Source: Candidatus Acidulidesulfobacter diazotrophicus
Lineage (GTDB): Bacteria > SZUA-79 > Acidulodesulfobacterales > Acidulodesulfobacteraceae
Assembly: GCA_004195025.1 (NCBI GenBank)
Contig: SGBB01000002.1
Span: 153,020 to 217,019, forward strand
Direction of reading: 5' to 3'
Length of the DNA: 64,000 bases
In this document: piece after piece, positions 8,074 through 16,286 of the stretch
How positions within the stretch are numbered: the stretch's first letter is position 1
Layout: each line of letters starts with the position of its first letter
Position numbers and translations under genes: made by a program
The notes under the pieces: model-generated
What the model saw: the letters and a program-made list of their open reading frames with translations, nothing else
Told to the model about the DNA's origin: nothing
Databases searched by the model: none

Positions 8074-8682
8074 TCCTCTTATTATTTAATTTGTCGTATA
8101 TAATAATATAGTTATATAATTTAAACATATATTTATATAAATATATATTATATGTTTAAATAGCGTGAATAATATATTATATATAATTAAATTATAAATT
8201 ATTTAATAATTTTTTTAAATGTTTTTAATTATAAAGTGTAAAAAAAAAGTAACAAAAATTTAATACAACCGTCATAAAATTGTAATAAATATATGTTATA
8301 TATAATATAAGTAATTTTAACCAAAAATATTTATATAAATATATTATATAAATATATATTAGTTATTTAAGCATAAAAAATAAATTGACATTAATTATTA
8401 AAAAATATATATACTAAGTATAAAATTAAATTTTGAATTTAAATTTAAAATCAAAATTGTTAAACATTATATATTAATATAATTTAAATAAACATTATGT
8501 ATTAATATAATTAAATGAACTATATATAAGTACATTAATCCTGTAATGGAGACTATCAATGTATTTCAATGGTAAATCATATGGGAATCCAGAAAATAAA
8601 TTTCTATTAAAGGATTAAAGAAGTAATAAAAAATACTTAAATATTATATTTATATTTTTTTAATTATTCTTTAGGAGGAATT
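8074..8682. other. A/T-rich divergent intergenic region
   Basis: These 609 bases lie between the divergent ispD and zinc-ribbon membrane protein genes and must hold both promoters, though the near-uniform A/T content prevents a confident -10/-35 call. A hairpin-forming inverted repeat is at 8120-8160. A degenerate copy of the dispersed MITE-like element is recognisable around 8573-8625 (GGGAATCCAG, then TTTCTATTAAAGGATTAA). The downstream gene's AGGAGG is at 8672-8677. Confidence 0.55.
8120..8160. repeat. Inverted repeat between ispD and the zinc-ribbon gene
   Basis: The arms TTTAAACATATA (8120-8131) and TATATGTTTAAA (8149-8160) are perfect reverse complements around a 17-base A/T spacer. 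It lies about 50 bases upstream of ispD and could be an operator or a transcription-stopping hairpin. Confidence 0.5.
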
Positions 8683-10032
8683 ATGGAAAATATTGAGAAG
8701 GAATCTGTCTTTAAATTTGCAATCTTAATCAAGTCTTTTGAAGCCTTCAAGCAAATAAAAGCAATTATACTTTTACTTATTACAATTATAATTTCAGCCG
8801 CTATTTTTGAAGGCACAATTAGAGTAACGGCAGAGATAGCGTTGAAATCCGCTGTATTATCAATTTTTGTTTTTCTTATCGGCGCTGCAATAAGTCTAAT
8901 TATTTTTTTGATTGGATATACAGCGACCGGTAAAATTCTAATGGAGTTTGCCAAGCATAAATCTTCAATAAAAGTTTCCAATGCAATTATATTTTCAATT
9001 TTTTCATTTTATAAAATAATTATTTCTGAAATTATTTTATTCATCATTCCTTTTGTAGTAGCCTTAGTTGTCCTCATATATTTTTTAATAGCAAAAATTC
9101 CGGCAATAGGTTCGTTATTAGCTTTTATTGGAATTCCTGCATTTACCATAGTTTACGCAATTATTCTTTTAGGTATCGTATTGATGTCTTTTGTAATTAT
9201 ACCTATGGTATTTGAAGGAAATAATATAAAAGAAATATTTGTTAAAACATATACATTATTTAAAAAACATAACACATTAATTTTTGGATATTTTATATTT
9301 ATTAATCTTGTGTCGTTCATGATAGGCATTATATTTTTTGCTTTATTAACAGGCTCGTTAAGTTTGACGACAGGAATTTTAATGGTGACTCATCCGACAT
9401 ATTTATTTAATATGGGCGGAATAGGAGGAGGATTTTCGCCGTATTCTTCAGGGTTTGGATATGAAAATCCAATGAGCAGTTTTATGGGAATGGGAGCTTT
9501 TCAATCAATTATGATGTACGGCGCATTTGTCGGATTTGGAATTGCCATAATATATATGCTTTTACTTGTTTTGCAGATGGTGTATATGATGTTAGGTCAA
9601 TCTTATATCTATCTTGATATTATTAAAGATATGAATTTTAAAGATGCAGAAGCTCAGTTTAGTTCCGCAGCTTCAAAAGTAAAATCTAATATAGATAAGT
9701 ACAAAGAAAAGGCAGCCGATATTAGCCAGAAAAGCAGCCGTGCACACAGCGGCGCGGATAATAATAATAGTAATAACAACAATGATAACAACGATGAAGG
9801 CGTCAATACTAATTATAGTAATTATTCTAATTCCAATGATGACCTCGGCAGCTTAAACGGCAACACGACTGAAAACCGGAATAATAAAAATATAAATGCA
9901 AACAATACAAATAACATCATAAATGACAATAACAATAATAACAATAATAGTGAAAAAATTTGCCCTAATTGCGGAACAAAAAATAAACCCGATGCAAATT
10001 TTTGTGAAAGCTGCGGCGAGAAATTAAATTAA
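8683..10032 (+). CDS. Polytopic membrane protein with C-terminal zinc ribbon
   Basis: A 449-residue protein with about six to seven hydrophobic segments between residues 25 and 320, including a Gly/Phe/Met-rich loop near 245-270. A long Asn/Ser-rich linker (about 360-425) follows. The last 25 residues form a double-CxxC zinc ribbon (CPNCGTK, then CESCGEK). Such ribbons in bacteria are usually small structural or interaction modules. The start is clear (AGGAGG at 8672-8677). The next gene begins 19 bases later and encodes a protein with the same ribbon at its N-terminus, so the two are probably cotranscribed and may interact. I do not recognise a specific function. Confidence 0.7.
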   Translation: MENIEKESVFKFAILIKSFEAFKQIKAIILLLITIIISAAIFEGTIRVTAEIALKSAVLSIFVFLIGAAISLIIFLIGYTATGKILMEFAKHKSSIKVSNAIIFSIFSFYKIIISEIILFIIPFVVALVVLIYFLIAKIPAIGSLLAFIGIPAFTIVYAIILLGIVLMSFVIIPMVFEGNNIKEIFVKTYTLFKKHNTLIFGYFIFINLVSFMIGIIFFALLTGSLSLTTGILMVTHPTYLFNMGGIGGGFSPYSSGFGYENPMSSFMGMGAFQSIMMYGAFVGFGIAIIYMLLLVLQMVYMMLGQSYIYLDIIKDMNFKDAEAQFSSAASKVKSNIDKYKEKAADISQKSSRAHSGADNNNSNNNNDNNDEGVNTNYSNYSNSNDDLGSLNGNTTENRNNKNINANNTNNIINDNNNNNNNSEKICPNCGTKNKPDANFCESCGEKLN

Positions 10033-10051
10033 AATTAAGGGAGCAGAAAAG

Positions 10052-11281
10052 ATGTTTTGCAATAAATGCGGCGCTAAAATAGAAAATGAGAATGCTAAAT
10101 TTTGTCCTAAATGCGGTAGCAAATTTGATAAACAAGTTAACGAACTTAATGAAGTTAATGAAAAATCCGTCGAAAAAAATCAAGAAGTGTTAAATACATC
10201 TTTAAAATTAAATAATTCAGAATCTAAAGTTGCCGAAGCAGGTAATATTAATAATAATCAAAATACAGATAATAACAAAAACTACAATAATAGCAGCAGC
10301 AAGAATAACAGTAACAACAACAATAATAATAACTACAATAAGAATGACAATAAGAATGATAATATCGGTAAGTTTAATAATAACAATAGTAAGAATGATA
10401 AAAATAAAATTAATGTAAATTATAAACAAAAAAGTGAAAGCGGTAATAAAAAAAATAAAGGTTTATTGATAGCCTTAATAAGTTTTATTTTTATTGTTGT
10501 TATTAGCGGAAGCGCGATTTTGTATTTAAATCAAACAGGAAAACTAAAAATTCCCGGGATGCCGCATTTAAATTTTTTGACTTTTATGAAAAAAACTGAA
10601 ACATCATCAAAAAATTCTAAGAATAAAAAATCATCTAAATTAAAAAAGTCAAAGTCAATATCTGTAAAGAAAACAAGCAAAAATAAAAAAAATCCTAGCG
10701 TTGTTTCGCCAATCAGCAATAATGTTTCAAGTAATTCAAGCGCTGCTGCTGCTACTGCAGGTTCTTCTCCAACCTATGTTTACAGCAATAATAGCAACCA
10801 ATCTACACCGGCGCCGGCATCGCATCCAAATTTAAATAGCAATAATAATTCACGTTCGCAGTCTCAAAGCGCTTATCCAATATTTAGAGATTCGCTTGGA
10901 TTAGCTCATGCGTCTATAACGGGAATAAGTCCGGATATGTCATTGCAAAGCAATGTTCCTGCAGTAATAATAACTGAAGTCTTAACCGATGGTGCAAGCG
11001 CTTCAGACGGAAAAAATGCCACCTTAAATTCATCATTTTATGTTAAAATGCCCTCTGATTTATCATCTCAACGTATTAAATTAATTTATAAAATAACAGG
11101 AAACGGTCTCGTTGCGTATAATTATTCTTATGTAAATGTAAATAAACCGGGTATTTACAATATTGGTTTAGCGCTTAACATTCCTTCCAATTTTCCTGCA
11201 GGAACATTTACCTACACATTAACGGCGGAGTCTCCTGCTACAATTGAAGAATCTACGGCAGCAGTTTTTAAAGTTCAATAA
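10052..11281 (+). CDS. Zinc-ribbon, single-pass membrane protein with exported C-terminal domain
   Basis: A 409-residue protein. The N-terminus is a double-CxxC zinc ribbon (MFCNKCGAKIE, then FCPKCGSKF, residues 1-28). It is followed by a charged Asn-rich linker (about 65-125) and one membrane helix (about 134-158). A Lys/Ser-rich juxtamembrane stretch and a Ser/Ala/Pro/Asn-rich spacer come next. The last 120 residues or so are rich in beta-forming residues and end in TLTAESPATI. The topology is therefore cytoplasmic ribbon, membrane helix, extracytoplasmic beta domain. It lies 19 bases after another zinc-ribbon membrane protein, with GGGAG at 10040-10044. The function is not recognised. Confidence 0.65.
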   Translation: MFCNKCGAKIENENAKFCPKCGSKFDKQVNELNEVNEKSVEKNQEVLNTSLKLNNSESKVAEAGNINNNQNTDNNKNYNNSSSKNNSNNNNNNNYNKNDNKNDNIGKFNNNNSKNDKNKINVNYKQKSESGNKKNKGLLIALISFIFIVVISGSAILYLNQTGKLKIPGMPHLNFLTFMKKTETSSKNSKNKKSSKLKKSKSISVKKTSKNKKNPSVVSPISNNVSSNSSAAAATAGSSPTYVYSNNSNQSTPAPASHPNLNSNNNSRSQSQSAYPIFRDSLGLAHASITGISPDMSLQSNVPAVIITEVLTDGASASDGKNATLNSSFYVKMPSDLSSQRIKLIYKITGNGLVAYNYSYVNVNKPGIYNIGLALNIPSNFPAGTFTYTLTAESPATIEESTAAVFKVQ

Positions 11282-11670
11282 ATTTTTAATGTAATAAAAA
11301 CTAAAAATTAATTATTGATAAAAAATTTAAATTAACATTGACAGTATATGAATATCGCATCCAATGTATTATATAATGTGTATAATTATTTTTTATAAAC
11401 AGGTTAAAATGTAATTACCGCAGTTATTAGTGTTTACAAATATTATATAAAAGTTTTTACAAGTTTTGTCGGCAATTATGAGAACAACAATATGATATAT
11501 AATTAATAAGATGTCTATTATATATATGCAACACAATAATATAACTAAAAAATTTGTGTATATATTTTATTGTTGTAATAAAAGAAAAAGATAAAAAGAA
11601 AAATTATTTATGATTTATGATTTATGATTTATTAATTATTTTTTAATTAATTTTATAGGAGGATGTAACT
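11282..11670. other. Intergenic region, A/T-rich
   Basis: This 389-base stretch is mostly A/T. A TTGACA at 11338-11343 with TATATAATG some 30 bases later is too widely spaced to call as a standard promoter. A short tandem GATTTATGATTTATGATTTAT occurs near 11613. The lipoprotein gene's TAGGAGGA ends the region. No gene is visible. Confidence 0.4.
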
Positions 11671-12405
11671 ATGAAGAAATCGTATTTAATAGTATTTTTT
11701 TTAATAATTTCTATTTTCTCGGCAAGTTTTATGCTGTCAGGATGTTCTAATATAGGCAGTTCTATAAACGGAACGTATTATTCTACTACTCTTGGTAAAA
11801 CAAGTTATATCGAATTATTTAAAAAAGGGCGTTGTTATATTCATACAAATTATATAGATTCAATGGGGAAATGGATAATGCATAAAAACAGGATAACTAT
11901 GCAGGTAAGTTCTGCAGTTCTGCATTTTAAATATTTAAACGGAGCATTGTATCAGGTGGTTAAAGGAAAATATAAACATTTTGTTGTTATTCACAAAATA
12001 CCATTTGAATCGACAAGTGAATTTGTAAAAAAATCGGGTTACCAGGCTCTTTCCAATCAAAATCATAGCAATATTGTAGGAAATTATAAAGGCTATTTTT
12101 CTTTATCTCAGAAAAAAATGACATCAGGTTTTTTTGGCAGTTATTTGCAATGGGTTGCCGCTAAAACGCCGGTTGATTTAAAGATAAAAGGCAAAAATAA
12201 AGTAATATTGTCAGGTAAAAAATTGTTCAGTCCTGTTACTTACCGTTATACTGTTTCAGGTGATGTCGTTTCTATAAACGGGAGCGCCGATGTGTTTAAT
12301 TATAGCGCTAATACGTTAAAAGGAAAATATTTAATTTTAAGGCATAAAAATAAAATAGCTTTAGTTTCCTCACAAAATAAAAGCATTTATTTTATAAAAC
12401 AATAA
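11671..12405 (+). CDS. Predicted lipoprotein of unknown function
   Basis: A 244-residue protein. The N-terminus is a lipoprotein signal peptide with a Lys-rich start, a hydrophobic stretch and the lipobox LSGC (Cys at residue 25). The mature part begins with a lipocalin-like or DUF-type strand pattern (GTYYSTTLGKTSYIELFKKG) that repeats loosely later (GNYKGYFSLSQ; VSINGSADVF). This suggests two similar beta-rich halves. AGGAGG at 11658-11663 sets the ATG. No specific family is recognised. It stands alone between intergenic stretches. Confidence 0.75.
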   Translation: MKKSYLIVFFLIISIFSASFMLSGCSNIGSSINGTYYSTTLGKTSYIELFKKGRCYIHTNYIDSMGKWIMHKNRITMQVSSAVLHFKYLNGALYQVVKGKYKHFVVIHKIPFESTSEFVKKSGYQALSNQNHSNIVGNYKGYFSLSQKKMTSGFFGSYLQWVAAKTPVDLKIKGKNKVILSGKKLFSPVTYRYTVSGDVVSINGSADVFNYSANTLKGKYLILRHKNKIALVSSQNKSIYFIKQ

Positions 12406-12674
12406 CGGAAAAAGAAGAATAATAAAGCAATCAGTTAAATTTTTCTATTTTAAAAAAATTAATTAATGCTAAAGTATTGTAATCGGCTATGAATATAGCG
12501 TATGTCAATGGAGTGTGTTAAAACTAATTAATGCTAATATATTAACCCCCCATTAGTCAAGATATTTATCGCATAATGTAGTTAGAACCCAATTTTAGTT
12601 TACGGGAATTAGTTTTATTTAATATTGTAATTTAAATTAATTTTAAATTAAATTGTCTTCAGGGAGGTTTTATT

Positions 12675-13025
12675 ATGGGTGATGATTTAGATTTATCAGC
12701 GGTTCAAAACGCATCAAACGGTAACTCGGATAGTCAAAAGATGATGACTTATACGACGCAAAAAAAAAGTGAGGCGCTTGCCGTTGTTTTATCATTTTTT
12801 ATTCCAGGGCTAGGACAAATGGTCACTGGATATTTTGGTAAAGGTATAATATTTTTTTTAGTTGAATTTGTTTTGGCTGTTATGGCATTTATTTTATCCT
12901 TTATTTTTATAGGATTGTTATTATGGCCAGTATGGTTTGGAATTTGGATATGGAATTTAATAGATGCTTATTTAACTATTAAAAAATTTAATACTAATCT
13001 AATGCTGAAATTACAAAATGATTAA
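12675..13025 (+). CDS. TM2-domain membrane protein
   Basis: A 116-residue protein. Residues 30-110 carry the TM2-type pattern: AVVLSFFIPGLGQMVTGYFG, with its helix-breaking GLGQ turn, then two further hydrophobic helices and WIWNLIDAYLTIKKFN. TM2 proteins are small membrane proteins of unclear role. The first 30 residues are polar (Ser/Asn/Gln-rich) and probably cytoplasmic. AGGGAGG precedes the ATG at 12661-12667. A strong hairpin terminator lies 28 bases after the stop. Confidence 0.8.
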   Translation: MGDDLDLSAVQNASNGNSDSQKMMTYTTQKKSEALAVVLSFFIPGLGQMVTGYFGKGIIFFLVEFVLAVMAFILSFIFIGLLLWPVWFGIWIWNLIDAYLTIKKFNTNLMLKLQND

Positions 13026-13052
13026 AAAATAACTATAATAACCAAATTGTCA

Positions 13053-13082
13053 ACTGCCCCGTCTTATAGAAGACGGGGCAGT
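13053..13082. terminator. Strong G/C hairpin terminator
   Basis: A perfect 13-bp stem (ACTGCCCCGTCTT / AAGACGGGGCAGT) with loop ATAG, in an otherwise A/T-rich region. TCAAACTATAAATTTTT follows. It sits between the TM2 gene and a convergent gene, so it can end transcription from the left and, because it is symmetrical, perhaps from both sides. Confidence 0.75.
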
Positions 13083-13220
13083 CAAACTATAAATTTTTGA
13101 TGAAATTCTTTGTTAATTCTCTAAAATATAATATGGAAATATGATATAACAATATTTTTTATTAAATTAATAACATGATATATTATATATCTTTTATTTA
13201 TTTAATATGGCAAAAATTTT

Positions 13221-13445
13221 CTAATGAAAAAATTGAAAAAGAGTAAAAATTATAGAAATAAGTATTGCGGTATAAGGCAGCATAACTTTAATAAACCATT
13301 TAGTAAGTCTTAATTCAAGCTGGTCAATTTTAGCATCAAATGCTATTACGATATGCTCTATATTTATTCCTAAATTTTCAGAATTTTTTTTCAGTTCAGT
13401 TTTAACGCCGTCAATTTTGGTGTCAAGTGTTTCAAACTTATTCAA
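13221..13445 (-). CDS. C-terminal half of a split DUF1640-like coiled-coil membrane protein
   Basis: The reading frame begins at a TTG and encodes 74 residues. There is a heptad-rich coiled coil (KFETLDTKIDGVKTEL and on), then one C-terminal membrane helix (MLPYTAILISIIFTLFQFF). This is the usual second half of short bacterial DUF1640/CCDC90-like proteins. It overlaps the upstream fragment by 4 bases. One extra A in the A5 run (T5 at 13452-13456 on the plus strand) would join the two as RIKKELLNKFETLD. It is therefore better read as the end of one gene than as a separate protein. Confidence 0.6.
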   Translation of the reverse strand: MNKFETLDTKIDGVKTELKKNSENLGINIEHIVIAFDAKIDQLELRLTKWFIKVMLPYTAILISIIFTLFQFFH

Positions 13446-13624
13446 TAATTCTTTTTGATTCTCTTCAATTTTTCTTCAAACTGCACTGTTATTTCGCCGC
13501 TAAAAACGCTGCTTTTTATTGCTTCTGTTAAAGCAACAGCTTGAGTTTCAGCTTGTTCCTGAGTAAATCCGCCGCCCATTAATTTTTTAGAATATTGCAG
13601 TGTGTCAAAAAATATAGCGTCCAT
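13442..13624 (-). CDS. N-terminal half of a split DUF1640-like protein
   Basis: A 60-residue frame starting with IFFDTLQYSKKLMGGGFTQE and QAETQAVALTEAI. This is the characteristic start of DUF1640-like coiled-coil proteins (a hydrophobic D-T-L-x-x-x-K-x-L segment, then GFxxxQAEA). It ends KRIKKNY-stop just where the next frame begins. A single-base deletion in the oligo-A run at 13452-13456 explains the break. Family members are often found near mobile or repeat-rich DNA; their function is unknown. Confidence 0.6.
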   Translation of the reverse strand: MDAIFFDTLQYSKKLMGGGFTQEQAETQAVALTEAIKSSVFSGEITVQFEEKLKRIKKNY

Positions 13625-14077
13625 AATAAAATGCCGTCAAATTTTATTAATAATTTTGATATTATTTTTATTGATTATATTATATTTATGGTATAATTAT
13701 ACCATAAATTGAGTTAAAATTTTAATAAATTATTTTTAATTTCATATTTTTTAAATTAAATAACTGCAAAAAAATTACTTATATGATTTTAATCTATATT
13801 TAGTAATATATTTAGTGGATTAATTATCAAAATTAGTTATAAAGTAATTAATTAACAGGAACTAAATTAAAAAACTTGTTATATCTCGTAAAAATAATTA
13901 TAAAAAATAACTTATTTTAATACAAGTTAAATATAGTTAAACTTTTATTACAATTAGATTAAATATTTATTTCAATTTAATTTAAAAAATTAATTTAAAA
14001 AATTTGATTTAAATTATATATTTTAATATATAGCAATATTTTATTTATTAAAAACTTATTAATTAAAATTTTTTATT
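13625..14077. other. Intergenic region upstream of the prepilin operon
   Basis: These 453 bases lie between the divergent DUF1640-like and prepilin genes. They contain a perfect 26-bp palindrome at 13684-13709 and are otherwise A/T-rich with no coding signal. No clear Shine-Dalgarno precedes the prepilin ATG. Confidence 0.5.
13684..13709. promoter_or_regulatory. Perfect 26-bp palindrome, probable operator
   Basis: ATTTATGGTATAA followed directly by its reverse complement TTATACCATAAAT. The centre contains TATAAT on both strands, so a protein bound here would cover a -10-like box. It lies 60 bases upstream of the DUF1640-like start. Confidence 0.5.
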
Positions 14078-14683
14078 ATGCTTTTAAAGCTCTTTAACAA
14101 TAAAAAAGGCTTTAGTTTATTGGAAATCGTTATAACAATTATAATATTAGGCATATCTTTAAGCGCTATTCTTGAGAGTTTCATTGTAGGTTCCGCTTCA
14201 AGCGTTCGAATAGCAAATGAAGTTACGGCAACGAATTTAGCTAAACAGTATATGGCTGATATATATTACTGCAGCGAAGCGGGAGGTCCTAGCTCAGGCG
14301 GCACAATTTGCAATAATTTTAACAGCGCTAACGGAAGCAGCGCTAACGGAAGCAGACATAGCATTTGGAATATCGGTTTATCAGGTTTTAATCAATTTAT
14401 TATTTCGCCGCAAGGTCCCATGCCTTTAAATAATTATTGTTTTTATACGACTATTACGCCGACTTATTACTCAGCGATAAATAGCGCTAACGGAAATGCG
14501 AGTATATATATTAACGGGCAGCTTAATTGGACGCCAAATAATAATTCTTCAGCCGCTGCTATTGCCATTGTTGTTAATACAGGCTGGTATAATTCAATTT
14601 TGACGAACGGGACGCCTACCTGCTCTGCGCCGCCGACAGCGTATCCAAGCGTCTCATTAAGCACAATTTTTACAAAATATTGA
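14078..14683 (+). CDS. Type IV minor prepilin, PilV/GspI-like
   Basis: A 201-residue prepilin. The N-terminus has a short basic leader and a type III signal peptide with cleavage expected at KKG|FSLLEIVITIIILG (Glu at mature position 5). The hydrophobic helix that packs in the pilus core follows. The mature domain is Ser/Asn/Gly-rich with paired cysteines (YYCSEAG, ICNNF). Minor pilins of this kind prime type IV pilus assembly. It heads a set of prepilin genes continued at 15747 and 16547, but the MNT/HEPN pair now separates it from them. Confidence 0.85.
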   Translation: MLLKLFNNKKGFSLLEIVITIIILGISLSAILESFIVGSASSVRIANEVTATNLAKQYMADIYYCSEAGGPSSGGTICNNFNSANGSSANGSRHSIWNIGLSGFNQFIISPQGPMPLNNYCFYTTITPTYYSAINSANGNASIYINGQLNWTPNNNSSAAAIAIVVNTGWYNSILTNGTPTCSAPPTAYPSVSLSTIFTKY

Positions 14684-14865
14684 TATTTATATTTAAAAAA
14701 AGTATAAGTAAAAAAGTATAAGTAAATTAATAAATATAAGTAAAAATTAAAAATTAAGGAAAAACTGAATATTTTTTATTTAATAATACAATATATATAA
14801 ATATATAAATGCAAGATATATATAAATATATAAATAAAATATTAAAAAAGTATTTCAAGAGGTTA

Positions 14866-14910
14866 TTGTATTGTATTGATATATTGTATTGTATTGATAT
14901 ATTGTATTGT
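14866..14910 (+). repeat. 18-bp tandem repeat
   Basis: TTGTATTGTATTGATATA occurs at 14866-14883 and 14884-14901, followed by a partial third copy. It lies about 45 bases upstream of the nucleotidyltransferase gene. Confidence 0.7.
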
Positions 14911-14952
14911 TAGTTTAAAAAATACCATTCATAAGATATAATAAATATTATT

Positions 14953-15300
14953 ATGAAGTCATTAAAAACATTAAACTTAAAAGATAACGAAGTACAAGCT
15001 ATAACCGAACTAAAGAAAAGGATTTTACAGCTATATCCGGATGCAGCAATAGTCTTGTTTGGTTCAAAGGCGAGAGGGGATTTTAATAAAGATTCCGATA
15101 TTGATTTATTAATTTTGCTTGATGCAGCTGTAAATTCCAAAGTAGAAAGCAATATTATAAGTAATGCATTGTCAAATGTTTATTTAAAATACCCCGACAA
15201 TGTTTTTAATATATTAATAAAAAATGAAAATGAGTGGAATCATTATAAAGGCAATCCTTTTTTAAAAGAAAATATCAATAAAGAAGGAATATATATATGA
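14953..15300 (+). CDS. Minimal nucleotidyltransferase (MntA-type antitoxin)
   Basis: A 115-residue polymerase-beta-like nucleotidyltransferase. The motif GSKARGDFNKDSDID (about residues 37-51) fits GSx(10)DxD, the metal- and nucleotide-binding signature. MNT proteins of this size pair with HEPN proteins as toxin-antitoxin modules, in which the MNT protein inactivates the HEPN partner, in studied cases by adenylylation. The stop overlaps the HEPN start (ATGA, 15297-15300), a typical arrangement. It sits inside the prepilin operon, which suggests later insertion. Whether it still has a working partner is doubtful, because the HEPN gene is interrupted. Confidence 0.85.
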   Translation: MKSLKTLNLKDNEVQAITELKKRILQLYPDAAIVLFGSKARGDFNKDSDIDLLILLDAAVNSKVESNIISNALSNVYLKYPDNVFNILIKNENEWNHYKGNPFLKENINKEGIYI

Positions 15301-15659
15301 AACAAGAAATAATAGACTATGCAAAATTTCAATTAGAAAAATCAAAAAATACATTAAAAGACGCTGAATTATTATATGAAAACGACCGATTAACAAGTGC
15401 TGTTAATAGAATTTATTACGCAATATTTTATTCTGTAACCGCTATTATGAGCCTCTATGGATTATCAACATCAAAACACTCTGGGATGCTGTCAAATTTT
15501 AATAAAGAAATTGCAAATAGAGGTTTGATTAATAGAGAACTTAAAGATTTTTATTATGACGGACAGAACCCCGTGTCTTTAGACATGGGGAGGTTCAGAT
15601 GTTTAATAAACGGCAGAAAGGAGATTACGAAATATATCAGTTTAATAATCAAGATGTAA
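15297..15659 (+). CDS. HEPN-domain protein (UPF0332-like), interrupted and frameshifted
   Basis: The first 88 residues are a normal UPF0332/HEPN domain (VNRIYYAIFYSVTAI near 42-56, then SKHSGMLSNFNKEIANRGLI). After RELKDFYYD the frame runs through a 38-bp hairpin insertion (15561-15598) and ends in 33 unrelated residues. Removing exactly those 38 bases restores RELKDFYYD-MFNKRQKGDY, the expected family sequence, and extends the gene to 15757. The natural product was therefore about 140 residues. The present one lacks the C-terminal helices and is probably inactive. Confidence 0.75.
   Translation: MKQEIIDYAKFQLEKSKNTLKDAELLYENDRLTSAVNRIYYAIFYSVTAIMSLYGLSTSKHSGMLSNFNKEIANRGLINRELKDFYYDGQNPVSLDMGRFRCLINGRKEITKYISLIIKM
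15561..15598 (+). mobile_element. 38-bp hairpin element inserted in the HEPN gene
   Basis: It begins GGACAGAACCCC and ends GGGGAGGTTCAG. The centre TGTCTTTAGACA is an inverted repeat and the GAACC/GGTTC ends also pair, so the whole folds into one hairpin. A close relative is at 38579-38618. Both directly follow ATGAC. The hairpin resembles terminal hairpins of IS200/IS605-family elements, and insertion next to a fixed short target would suit that family (inference). There is no transposase and no target duplication. Confidence 0.7.
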
Positions 15660-15757
15660 AAGAATGGCTTGATAAGGCAAAAGATTTTATAGAGAAAATT
15701 GAAGAACTGACACTTAAAATTATTAAAGAAGAAAAAGAACCTGCAAATGAAAAATGA
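15599..15757 (+). pseudogene. Displaced C-terminal part of the HEPN gene
   Basis: In the frame that starts at ATG 15599-15601 the translation is MFNKRQKGDYEIYQF and on to VKEWLDKAKDFIEKIEELT, ending at TGA 15755-15757. This is the conserved UPF0332/HEPN C-terminus and is collinear with the upstream part once the 38-bp insertion is removed. It overlaps the next prepilin start by 11 bases. Confidence 0.75.
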
Positions 15758-16286
15758 CTTATTTAAGAATAATAAAGGATTTACGCTTCTTGAATTGGTA
15801 ATGACGATTATATTGATTGGAATAATGTCGGTTGGGCTGTATCAGGTTATTATATTTGGAATTAATGACTATATGCTTAACGAGAATGCACTTCATCAGG
15901 TAAATTCCATGAGTTATGCAAGCTCCGTGATTAGAAGGAATTTAGAAGAAGCCGCTATGCCGCCGACATCGCAGATTAATGGAAAAAACAACGGTCAAAT
16001 TTGTTATATTAAAAATGCGATCAATCCTTCAAAGTTGTCTAACAGTCAGCCGATTGTTGTATTTAATTTAGCTTCTCAATCAACATCCTGCGGCAGCGTC
16101 ACGGAACCCTGCAATGCCATTGCATTTTATAAATATATATATATAAGTGGAACGGCTCAAGAAGAAGAATTAGTTGTTTTTTGCGTTAACAATAATAATG
16201 TATTATATAAGCAGGTAACAACAACAAGCAATGGAACGACAACGGCATATCCTATTTCGGATAATATTAGCGGTATTAGTTTTTAG
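15747..16286 (+). CDS. Type IV minor prepilin, PilW/GspJ-like (frameshifted at its end)
   Basis: A 179-residue frame with a class III signal: KNNKG|FTLLELVMTIILIGIM. The rest has Ser/Asn/Cys-rich strands typical of PilW/GspJ proteins. The frame stops at 16284-16286 (TAG) just after NISGISF. Reading one base further on continues SFAGFLSG and so on to 16473, with the strand-rich ending (YSCGIQFTVSS, VSVIVANPQ) expected of such pilins. With T4 instead of T5 at 16280-16284 the protein would be about 240 residues. It overlaps the original HEPN end by 11 bases. Confidence 0.8.
   Translation: MKNDLFKNNKGFTLLELVMTIILIGIMSVGLYQVIIFGINDYMLNENALHQVNSMSYASSVIRRNLEEAAMPPTSQINGKNNGQICYIKNAINPSKLSNSQPIVVFNLASQSTSCGSVTEPCNAIAFYKYIYISGTAQEEELVVFCVNNNNVLYKQVTTTSNGTTTAYPISDNISGISF

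Noticed and set aside
10217..10429. Open frames opposite and beside the Asn-rich linker of the zinc-ribbon gene
   Set aside because: They are by-products of repetitive AAT/AAC codons, with no start signals or recognisable sequence.
13053..13082. A third copy of the IS200/IS605-end-like hairpin
   Set aside because: The stem resembles it only in being G/C-rich; flanks GGACAGA and GGTTCAG and the ATGAC target are absent. It fits a terminator.
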